From a virus: DNA of 20,699 bases. The notes under the pieces were generated by a model. It was not told where the DNA came from, searched no databases, and saw only the letters and a program-made list of their open reading frames with translations. Position numbers and translations under genes: made by a program. Positions 1-5,761 of the stretch are shown here, piece by piece. The DNA lies in the IMG/VR virus record IMGVR_UViG_3300048997_000371, positions 1 through 20,699 of that record. The stretch is one strand, 5' to 3'. Every line of letters begins with the position of its first letter. Position 1 is the stretch's first letter.

Positions 1-9
1 ATGGAATTT

Positions 10-624
10 CTAACTGAGCCGATTGTGATAGGGATCGAGCAGCTCGCAAACTCCGCGCGGAACCGCGTGCAGCGTGGCCGGCGAGGAGTCCTCGCGGGTC
101 GCGTACCAATCGGCCGCCATCATCTTGATGGCCAGGCGAATGGGATCGGGGACCGCGGTCCCGGCATCGCCATAGCCGCAGGTGAATTCGACGATCACGC
201 TGTTCGGCACCATGCGCGAGGGTGGCCAGGGGCGCGCAAATGGCGGTATCAGTCGCGCCGGACGCTCTTCGCCGCCGGGATCCAACTGGTAATCGGTGAC
301 CTGATCGACCAGAGCCTGGACCGCGCCCCCGGTATCGACGTAAGTGAACAGGCTGATCGCCTGCAGCGGCGGCTTGGGCAGATAAAAGAATGCGAATCCG
401 CTGCGCTCGTACAGAACCTGATAAACGGGAAAGCCGTCGCGCAGATAGCGCCACTTCTGGGTGATGAAGACGCTGTGCGTGTAGTTCTCGGCCGTGATGC
501 GCGCCGCCGCGATCAGGCCGGACAGATAAGTATCGTCGGCGCCGATCGAGACGTTGGCGTGCTGCTTCATCTCGTCGAGGGTGACCGGCTCGACCGTCGG
601 AGCTGTGATGAGCTGCAATGGCAT
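10..624 (-). CDS. Head-tail connector protein (phiE125 gp8 / gp6-like)
   Basis: A 204-residue protein of the size and layout of phage head-tail connectors, which form the ring that joins the portal to the tail. The N-terminal stretch PTVEPVTLDEMKQHANV, followed by LSGLIAAARITAENYT, is the usual signature: a helix that begins VTLDEMKxH, then a second helix leading to a Tyr/Thr. The C-terminal part (FTCGYGDAGTAVPDPIRLAI, then MMAADWYATRED) also matches the family, in which a GYG..VP.P...A stretch precedes a WYxxRE helix. It lies downstream of the capsid gene and one virion gene, the normal place for a connector. A terminator-like hairpin lies just upstream of its start. The family assignment is confident; the exact subfamily is inferred from memory. 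Confidence 0.85.
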   Translation of the reverse strand: MPLQLITAPTVEPVTLDEMKQHANVSIGADDTYLSGLIAAARITAENYTHSVFITQKWRYLRDGFPVYQVLYERSGFAFFYLPKPPLQAISLFTYVDTGGAVQALVDQVTDYQLDPGGEERPARLIPPFARPWPPSRMVPNSVIVEFTCGYGDAGTAVPDPIRLAIKMMAADWYATREDSSPATLHAVPRGVCELLDPYHNRLS

Positions 625-635
625 CGGGGATCCGT

Positions 636-667
636 GAAAAGCGAAGCGCCGGGATCTCGCCCGGCGC
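636..667 (-). terminator. Terminator-like hairpin between two virion genes
   Basis: On the minus strand GCGCCGGG (667 to 660) pairs perfectly with CCCGGCGC (653 to 646) around a 6-nt loop, and is followed by TTCGCTTTTC. The stem is strong but the T tract is interrupted. It could therefore be a partial intrinsic terminator, or an RNA-processing or stabilising hairpin that lowers expression of the connector gene relative to the capsid gene. Confidence 0.4.
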
Positions 668-670
668 CTT

Positions 671-714
671 TATGCAGTTATGCAGTTACGGTTATGCAGT
701 TATGCAGTTACGGT
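671..714. repeat. 22-bp tandem duplication over a gene end
   Basis: Two exact copies of a 22-bp unit, TATGCAGTTATGCAGTTACG plus GT, lie head to tail (671-692 and 693-714). Each unit holds two copies of TGCAGTTA. Read on the minus strand, the first copy encodes the last codons and the TAA stop of the upstream virion gene; the second repeats that end in the non-coding spacer. This looks like a recent replication-slippage duplication. Confidence 0.9.
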
Positions 715-1203
715 CGGACTCACCGCGCCGGCGAAACGCGGACCGGACAGGACCGCGACCGCGCTGGCGATGACCGAGTTCACGCCGTTGGTGATATTGA
801 GCTGGACGTAGGGATTGGCTGCATCCAGTTCCGCGGCATCCAGTTCGATGACGTAAAAGATGCCGTCATTGGCCGAAGGCGCGTAGCCGGCGGCGGCGAC
901 TGCCTGGCGATCGCTGAGCACATCGTTGGCTGCGCCCGCGACCTCCTGGGTATAGAGGTTGAACGGAATCGCGACGGCGCCGGTACCGGCATTGTCCTGG
1001 CATTTCTTCAGGATGATGGCGGTAGGTGCGGCGGCGGAGACTCCGATCTGCACGATGATGCTCGCGTGCGCGTAATTGCGCATGGAGAAGGCTTGCGCCA
1101 CCTTGCCGCCGGTGACGTCCACCGGAGCCAGGATGTTGACGACGTGCCCTTTCTGCGCTGGTGAGAATCCAGTTGCCTTGGTGTTAGTTCCTTTCCGGGA
1201 CAA
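700..1203 (-). CDS. Virion protein of unknown role next to the capsid gene; non-standard start
   Basis: A compact beta-rich protein. The body from GFSPAQKGHVVNI through PVDVTGG, NYAHASIIVQIGVSAAAP, IPFNLYTQE, DGIFYVIELDAAELD and VIASAVAVLSGPRF resembles a phage protein often found beside HK97-type capsid genes. It may be a decoration, minor head or tail-associated protein; the role is not known. The start is a problem. No ATG or GTG precedes the conserved body after the capsid stop codon. The only usable codon is TTG at 1203, giving 167 residues. A good ribosome site, AAAGGA, sits at the right distance before an AAG codon at 1179-1177 followed by GCA ACT GGA. That site would suit ATG and looks like a lost start. 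The call uses TTG. Confidence 0.65.
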   Translation of the reverse strand: MSRKGTNTKATGFSPAQKGHVVNILAPVDVTGGKVAQAFSMRNYAHASIIVQIGVSAAAPTAIILKKCQDNAGTGAVAIPFNLYTQEVAGAANDVLSDRQAVAAAGYAPSANDGIFYVIELDAAELDAANPYVQLNITNGVNSVIASAVAVLSGPRFAGAVSPTVTA

Positions 1204-1228
1204 AAGCGGCCCCGGGCGCGAAGTTGGG

Positions 1229-1264
1229 AGCTGCGCAGCTCCGAAGCTTCGAAGCTGCGCAGCT
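1229..1264. repeat. 36-bp near-perfect palindrome after the capsid gene
   Basis: The sequence is built of AGCTGCGCAGCT, a 12-bp centre (CCGAAGCTTCGA) and AGCTGCGCAGCT again. Each 12-bp arm is itself a palindrome, and the whole folds as an 18-bp self-complementary stem with one G-T pair. It sits between the capsid stop codon (1272) and the next gene. There is no T run after it on the minus strand, so it is not a standard intrinsic terminator. An mRNA 3' stabiliser or a protein-binding site are possible. Confidence 0.85.
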
Positions 1265-1271
1265 AATTCAA

Positions 1272-2762
1272 TTACCGGCTCTGCAGCACGACGAAGGGCG
1301 ACATGGTATTGGCGCCATTCTTCGGGGTGAGGGCGGTCGACCACCATGGCTGGCCATCGAGGCGCAGCATGAAGCGGAAAGCCTGCTCACCGGTGAGGAA
1401 GGCCACGTGCATCGATGAGTCGGCACGCAGGCCGCCGCGCTGGCCTAGGATGTACTGCGACATATCCGCGAGGATGATGTCTCCCTGGGTCGAGAGCGAT
1501 TGGCATTGCTCGATGGGAATTACCGGACGGCCGAGCAGCAACCCGTATTGATTGCCCCTCGTGCCGGGCGGCGTGTAGAGCAACTGCACCGCGGTTCCCG
1601 CACCGAGTACCAAGCTGTAGAGCTGGTCTTCGGTATCCTGGTTGATGAACCAGACCGCGTTCTGGCGGCTGGGCCCGTACAGGCGCTTCCACATCTTGAG
1701 CACGTTGTTGGTGACGATGGTTCCGGTCACCTGGCCGGCTTCTTTAAGCACCTGGATGAAGGCCGCGCTGTTGAGCACGCCCAGCGGCTGGCCGTCGCCC
1801 GGTCCGTTGATGCAGGCGTCGTCGATCTTGAAGGCGAATTCGCTCGGTACTGCGCGCTGAATATACGACTCGAGCGCGGGACCGTCGGCGAGCTGCTCTT
1901 CGGTGGCAAAGACCAGGCCCATGAGCTTTTGTGCGGTGAGCTGAATCTGGCGGAACTTCGGCTTGCTGCCGGTGTATGCCCCGGCTTCGTTCGCCCAGAA
2001 GGCCTGCAGGCCGCCCCAGCGGGATCCATCGACGCGGCTCTTTTCATCGACCGCGTTCATCACCAGCCGATTGGAACTCATCGGCTGCTGATAGCAGCGG
2101 CTGGCAACTTGCCCGGTGTCGTAGGTGCGCTGCAGCAGATCGGCCGTGTATTCCGGAGCGATCAGGAATCCGCCTTCGGAATCGACGGTCTCGTTGGCGC
2201 CCTGCGGACCGGCGCTGAGCCGCGGATCGACGACCCGGCTGTTGGTGACCGCCGCGGTCTTGATGGCCTGCAGCTGTTCGCCCAGGCTCTTGAAGCCCAT
2301 CTTCCTATCGACCGCCGGTGCGTTTACGACCGGAACCGCGCTGCGTTCGGCATCCAGGAAGGATTCGGTGCGCTCGATGTCTCCGGCGAGGACCGCGCGC
2401 TCGGATTTGATGGCGTCGATGCGCTTCCTTTCTTCGTCAGTGAAGCCGCGCTTATGTTCGGCCGCGGCGTTGATCAACGCCATACCTTCAGTGCGTAGAT
2501 CGCTGTCTTTCTGGCGAAGCAGTTTGATGTTGCCGGCGACGAGGACCGGCGCGACGGCGAGAGCGACGCCATGGCCGCTCTGACCGCTGAAGAGGTGAAA
2601 GCCGCCGAACAGCGCGACTCCTACGAGAAGAAGCAGTGCGAGCGGCCCGAGCAGCGCCAGCAGGCTGAAGCCTGCGACCCCGATCTGCCGCGCGGACACG
2701 TTCTCTCGCATATTGCGATAGAACTTCCGTTTTTCTCCGGCACTTCGAAACTTCATTTTCAT
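1272..2762 (-). CDS. HK97-type major capsid protein with hydrophobic N-terminal extension
   Basis: The main shell protein of the head, 496 residues. Residues about 77-140 are the charged helical delta (scaffold-like) region typical of HK97 capsid precursors. The core follows from about 185, with family landmarks ETVDSEGGFLIAPEY (191-205), WANEAGAYTGSKPKFRQI (256-273), INGPGDGQPLGVLN (318-331), YGLLLGRPVIPIEQ (406-419) and the closing GQPWWSTALTP (470-480). The first 76 residues are odd: a basic N-terminus, a strongly hydrophobic stretch at about 27-52 and a second one at about 64-77. Codons between this segment and the delta helix contain no ATG, GTG or TTG, so the extension cannot be trimmed by choosing a nearby start. 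AAGGA lies just before the first ATG (2762) and is better spaced for the ATG at 2756. The adjacent S49 protease probably removes the whole N-terminal part. Confidence 0.95.
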   Translation of the reverse strand: MKMKFRSAGEKRKFYRNMRENVSARQIGVAGFSLLALLGPLALLLLVGVALFGGFHLFSGQSGHGVALAVAPVLVAGNIKLLRQKDSDLRTEGMALINAAAEHKRGFTDEERKRIDAIKSERAVLAGDIERTESFLDAERSAVPVVNAPAVDRKMGFKSLGEQLQAIKTAAVTNSRVVDPRLSAGPQGANETVDSEGGFLIAPEYTADLLQRTYDTGQVASRCYQQPMSSNRLVMNAVDEKSRVDGSRWGGLQAFWANEAGAYTGSKPKFRQIQLTAQKLMGLVFATEEQLADGPALESYIQRAVPSEFAFKIDDACINGPGDGQPLGVLNSAAFIQVLKEAGQVTGTIVTNNVLKMWKRLYGPSRQNAVWFINQDTEDQLYSLVLGAGTAVQLLYTPPGTRGNQYGLLLGRPVIPIEQCQSLSTQGDIILADMSQYILGQRGGLRADSSMHVAFLTGEQAFRFMLRLDGQPWWSTALTPKNGANTMSPFVVLQSR

Positions 2763-2853
2763 TGTCCTTAATTGGGATTTGCCGACTGTGCTCGGCGTCG
2801 ACGGACGCGGGCAGTGCGGAGTACTGCGCGGCGCTTCGGCGCCGGAAAACTTG

Positions 2854-2928
2854 TGGAGCCGCTGGAAACTCGCTAGGTCCTCGACCTCCTGCTTAATAGG
2901 CAGGTGCTCTGCTCTGAGCTACAGCGGC
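2854..2928 (-). tRNA. tRNA-like gene, Asn-like anticodon loop, degenerate T arm
   Basis: 75 nt including an encoded CCA. Visible parts on the minus strand: a perfect 7-bp acceptor stem (GCCGCTG with CAGCGGC) followed by TCCA, TA at positions 8-9, a 4-bp D stem (GCTC with GAGC), and a perfect 5-bp anticodon stem (CCTGC with GCAGG) closing the 7-nt loop CTATTAA, which has the expected T33 and A37. The anticodon would be ATT (Asn codon AAU); bacterial tRNA-Asn normally has GTT. The D loop is short and lacks GG. The T arm (AGGAC, CTAGCGA, GTTTC) pairs poorly and lacks TTCRA. It lies between the protease and capsid genes. It may be a divergent phage tRNA, a decayed one, or a tRNA-like RNA element. 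Confidence 0.5.
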
Positions 2929-2947
2929 GTGGAATATTTGTTTCGCG

Positions 2948-3967
2948 TTATGCAAGATCGAGGCGATGTCTCTCCAGGTCGAGGAGGATCTCGCGCTCTC
3001 CATCTTGCTGCTCGGGAATTTCTGGAATGGCTTCAGCCGCGGGCGCGATCGGCTCATGCGCATCTTCGTCATCGAGCGCTTGAGCTTCCGCTTTCAGGGC
3101 GCCGGCGCTGCGCGAGACGCCGTACTTCCCGAGGACCTGGTCGAGCGTCGCGACGCGATCGATCATCCCCAGCTTCAGCGCCTGCTGCGCGCTCACCGCG
3201 CGGCCCTGGCCGTAGCCATTGCGGACGTCGTCGGCTTTTACATTGCGCGCCCGGGCTACGGCGCGCGTGAACATCCCGTAGTTTTCATCGACCAGGCTCT
3301 GAAACGCCTGGCGGGCGTCGTCGGTCAGAGGCTCGAAGGGGTTTCCCTCGGTTTTGTATTTGCCGGCGCTGATCAGCGTCGTCTTTACGCCTTGCGCATC
3401 GATCGCCTTCGACCGCTCCTGGTGCGCGAGATACACTCCGATCGAACCGACGGCCGTCGAGGACGGTGTGGCGACGAGCTCGTCGGCCGAGCTGGCGATC
3501 CAGTAAGCCGCCGAGGCCATCTGCGTATTCGCAACCGCCGTCATCGGCTTTTTGCCGCGGGCCTTGAAGATCTCGTCGGCGAGCTCGGCAACTCCGTCCG
3601 TGGTTCCGCCCGGCGAATCCACGTCGATCACGATGGCTGAAACGTTTGGATCCGCGATCGCGGCGCGGAATGCCTGGGTGAATTTCTCGGTCGAGGTCCC
3701 GCGCGGTCCGGAGACATCGCTCATCATGTTGGCGCGATGGCTGATGATTCCGTAGAGAGGCAAAACGGCCACCGCTCCGGAAGGACCCGCAGCTGCGCGC
3801 GCGGCCGCGGCCAGAGATGCCGCCTGGATTCCAGCGAGGGTTGCGGGATCGACGAGTTGGCCCGAGGCCTTGAGCTCGAGAAAGGCGAGAATCGCTTCGA
3901 GCTTCTCTGGCTGGATCGCCCAGGGCACGGAATAGACCGCGCGCAGAATGCGCTGATAGGGTGTCAT
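2948..3967 (-). CDS. S49-family head maturation protease (SppA/protein C-like)
   Basis: A serine protease that cuts capsid precursors and scaffold during head assembly. The 339-residue protein starts at the ATG at 3967 (MTPYQRILRAVYSVPWAIQP), shortly after GAGGCG. The fold markers are visible: AIVIDVDSPGGTTDGVAELA (111-130), the nucleophile region TQMASAAYWIASSADELVAT with Ser152, VGSIGVYLAHQERSKAI (173-189), and the general-base region ISAGKYKTEGNPFEPL with Lys203/Lys205. An acidic tail after about 295 (QALDDEDAHEPIAP, EIPEIPEQQDGERE type) may serve a scaffolding role, as in other protease-scaffold proteins. The capsid gene follows after a tRNA-like element. Three virion genes separate the protease from the portal, which is less usual, since the protease most often follows the portal directly. 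Confidence 0.93.
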   Translation of the reverse strand: MTPYQRILRAVYSVPWAIQPEKLEAILAFLELKASGQLVDPATLAGIQAASLAAAARAAAGPSGAVAVLPLYGIISHRANMMSDVSGPRGTSTEKFTQAFRAAIADPNVSAIVIDVDSPGGTTDGVAELADEIFKARGKKPMTAVANTQMASAAYWIASSADELVATPSSTAVGSIGVYLAHQERSKAIDAQGVKTTLISAGKYKTEGNPFEPLTDDARQAFQSLVDENYGMFTRAVARARNVKADDVRNGYGQGRAVSAQQALKLGMIDRVATLDQVLGKYGVSRSAGALKAEAQALDDEDAHEPIAPAAEAIPEIPEQQDGEREILLDLERHRLDLA

Positions 3968-3981
3968 TTTGGGAATTCGCC

Positions 3982-4893
3982 TCAAGCCGCCATCATGATG
4001 GCGGCAAATATCTCTAACTCCACGTCCAGATGCTGGCCCTCGCCGGCGCATACCGGTCGTCGCTGCATCTCGATCACGGCGCCCCGGATGGCCTGTGGCT
4101 TCACTTCGCCTTCGGCGGCCGCGCGCTGTGCCTCTTGCCGCTCCCATGCTTGGCCGGCGATGATGACCGGCTCCACAGGTTCCGCTGGTTTGGCTTTTCG
4201 TCTCTCGGGCCGATTCTTTGGCTCCGACGCTCTCAGGTAGCTTCCGCCGCCAGCCAGAGGAGCACTGGCAGGGATTGACCCGGCAGATGACAGAAGCTGC
4301 GAGGTTTGCGCCATTCCCGCAGCGCCGGTAACGGCCGGCGGGAAGTCGAAGGCGCTGACCGTCTGTGGCGCTTGCGTCGTTGTTCCGGCGCCGATGAAGG
4401 CCTCTTGCGCCGGCGCGATCGCGCTCTGTTGCGATTGGCTGCTGGATCCGGTTCCACCAAACACCAAGCGCGCGACAACGGCCTCTCCCTGCGCTGCCTG
4501 AAACTCGGCGGAAGCTCCGGAGAATATTTCCTTGCCCGAAGCGGCGCTGGTTTGCGCGGCCTGAGCACCGGACTTCGCGCCGACGAAGGTTTGCTTTCCG
4601 GAGGCAGCTATCGCCTGCGCTGTTTGTGCGGATGACCTCGTACCGGTGAAGATGAGCTTGCCCGACCCGGAGACGCTCTGTGCCGACTGCGCATCGGCTT
4701 CGCTGGCTGCGAAGATCAGCTTCCCGGCCACCGCCGCTGTCTGAACAGACTGAGCGCTGGACTCGGTCCCGCTAATCGCCGGTACCGGTTGCGGCTGGGC
4801 GACCAGCCTGCTGGGGGCAACAGTCGGCTTACCGGATTGATCGACAACCTGCTTCAGTATGTTGCCGGTGCCGAAAACCTGTGACGATCGCAT
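3982..4893 (-). CDS. Virion-associated protein with 21-residue tandem repeats; function unknown
   Basis: 303 residues, not assignable to a known family. Residues 40 to about 186 hold seven repeats with an exact period of 21, marked by an aromatic or aliphatic residue at 40, 61, 82, 103, 124, 145 and 166. The consensus is F-x-G-x-x-S-x-A-Q-x-A-Q-x-x-A-x-S-G-K-x-x. The later repeats lose the GK ending, and a weaker eighth copy follows. The repeats are rich in Ala, Ser, Gln and Gly, fitting a beta-solenoid or extended fibrous fold. From about 222 a basic, Pro-rich segment (PKNRPERRKAKPAEPVEPVI) leads to a helical end (AWERQEAQRAAAEG). It sits in the head operon between a virion gene and the protease, so it is probably structural or an assembly factor. 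There is no signal peptide or membrane segment. Confidence 0.8.
   Translation of the reverse strand: MRSSQVFGTGNILKQVVDQSGKPTVAPSRLVAQPQPVPAISGTESSAQSVQTAAVAGKLIFAASEADAQSAQSVSGSGKLIFTGTRSSAQTAQAIAASGKQTFVGAKSGAQAAQTSAASGKEIFSGASAEFQAAQGEAVVARLVFGGTGSSSQSQQSAIAPAQEAFIGAGTTTQAPQTVSAFDFPPAVTGAAGMAQTSQLLSSAGSIPASAPLAGGGSYLRASEPKNRPERRKAKPAEPVEPVIIAGQAWERQEAQRAAAEGEVKPQAIRGAVIEMQRRPVCAGEGQHLDVELEIFAAIMMAA
4336..4776 (-). repeat. Seven in-frame 63-bp coding repeats
   Basis: This is the DNA region encoding residues 40-186 of the repeat protein, with a 63-bp period. The copies share the AQxxQ and (S/A)GK(x)(I/L)F codons but have diverged at the nucleotide level. The array is therefore old rather than a fresh slippage product, although copy number could still vary by recombination. 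Confidence 0.8.
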
Positions 4894-4899
4894 CGACGA

Positions 4900-5334
4900 T
4901 TACTCGTCAATCACTGCGTAGGCCTGAAGCGCGCTGTTGAGCTGCAGGTTCCACAGCACAACGCTCGACGACACCGGAATCACGAGACCGTTCTGCCAGG
5001 TCCAAATGACTCCTGACCCGATCGCGGCTGCGAGTCCGACCCTGCGCAGGAACTGGGTGGGCACGGTTGGCCCGGTGGTCCATGCGAGCGCGGATTGCAC
5101 CTGCGAGGCGACGGTGGGATCGCCCGAATCCTCCGGCAAGAAGTCGACCGGTGAAGTAGGCGTGATCCCGATCGCCGCCGGCCTGCCGAGTCCGATCAGA
5201 CTGGCGGTAGCGGCGTTCAGAAAAACGCCGATCTCCATAATTCGCGCGCGCACGTTGGCGCTGGTGCGGATTTCCCAGGCAGCGGCGCCGCTCGCCGTGC
5301 CCGTGGTAAGAACAGAGAGTGCGTAACGCGCCAT
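4900..5334 (-). CDS. Conserved phage virion-type protein, unknown role
   Basis: 144 residues with mostly beta-type, hydrophobic composition, no membrane segment and no cysteines. The N-terminus MARYALSVLTTGTASGAAAW leads to EIRTSANVRARIMEIGVFLNA, and the C-terminal part has GSGVIWTWQNGLVIP and VVLWNLQLNSALQAYAVIDE. Proteins with an N-terminal RYALSV, a 'RIxEIGIF' strand and a closing 'LWN' strand occur in the structural gene clusters of other phages, where they are usually left as hypothetical. That resemblance is from memory. It starts six bases after the stop of the preceding virion gene and ends six bases before the repeat-protein gene. A capsid decoration, fibre-attachment or neck role is possible but not shown. 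Confidence 0.75.
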   Translation of the reverse strand: MARYALSVLTTGTASGAAAWEIRTSANVRARIMEIGVFLNAATASLIGLGRPAAIGITPTSPVDFLPEDSGDPTVASQVQSALAWTTGPTVPTQFLRRVGLAAAIGSGVIWTWQNGLVIPVSSSVVLWNLQLNSALQAYAVIDE

Positions 5335-5340
5335 TGCGAC

Positions 5341-5739
5341 TTACTCCGTCACTGTATGAACGAAGCTGCTCACGCTCACCTGAGCGTGAATCTGAATCGC
5401 CACACTGTTGAGGATTAGGTCCGCGGCTGAAGTTCCAACGCTTCCATCCATCACCACGGTCACGCCGTCCGATTCGTAGCATCGAAACCAGGACGCCGTA
5501 CCGGTAGCGGCCGCATTGGCATCGCTCGCGATGGCATTGGCTGTGATCACTCCCGCCACGGACGCGGCAAAGGCGGGATTGGCGAAGCTGAGCGTGGAGA
5601 GAAGATTCTGCGTGGTGATGGCGGTGTTAGCGTCCGCCGGCTTGGCGCCGTCGTAGATCTTCAGGAAGCCCCCGTTCAGCAGGGCTGCCAGTGCATTGGC
5701 CTCCGCGTTCGCGGCCGCATTGCTAAGCTTAAGCGCCAT
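5341..5739 (-). CDS. Conserved phage virion-type protein, unknown role
   Basis: 132 residues beginning MALKLSNAAANAEANALAAL and continuing LLNGGFLKIYDGAKPADANT. This opening (a short helix, then an 'LKIYDG..P..A' strand) is a recurring motif in small proteins of phage head or tail clusters, generally annotated as hypothetical. The rest is Ala/Thr-rich with WFRCYESDGVTVVMDGSVG and VSVSSFVHTV, suggesting beta structure. The ribosome site is strong (GAGGAAAACG before the ATG). The upstream neighbour is the portal gene, with a 22-bp spacer that holds the perfect palindrome CAGTCATGACTG. The tight spacing with the next two genes suggests co-expression as virion components. Confidence 0.77.
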   Translation of the reverse strand: MALKLSNAAANAEANALAALLNGGFLKIYDGAKPADANTAITTQNLLSTLSFANPAFAASVAGVITANAIASDANAAATGTASWFRCYESDGVTVVMDGSVGTSAADLILNSVAIQIHAQVSVSSFVHTVTE

Positions 5740-5761
5740 CGTTTTCCTCAGTCATGACTGT

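Noticed and set aside
1500-2498. 332-codon open frame on the plus strand
   Set aside because: Opposite the capsid gene core; no motif or ribosome site, and the capsid reading is certain.
2830-2843. GGCGC-TTCG-GCGCC hairpin as a terminator for the tRNA-like element
   Set aside because: The stem is real, but no T run follows on either strand; a terminator before the capsid gene would also be unlikely without a clear capsid promoter.
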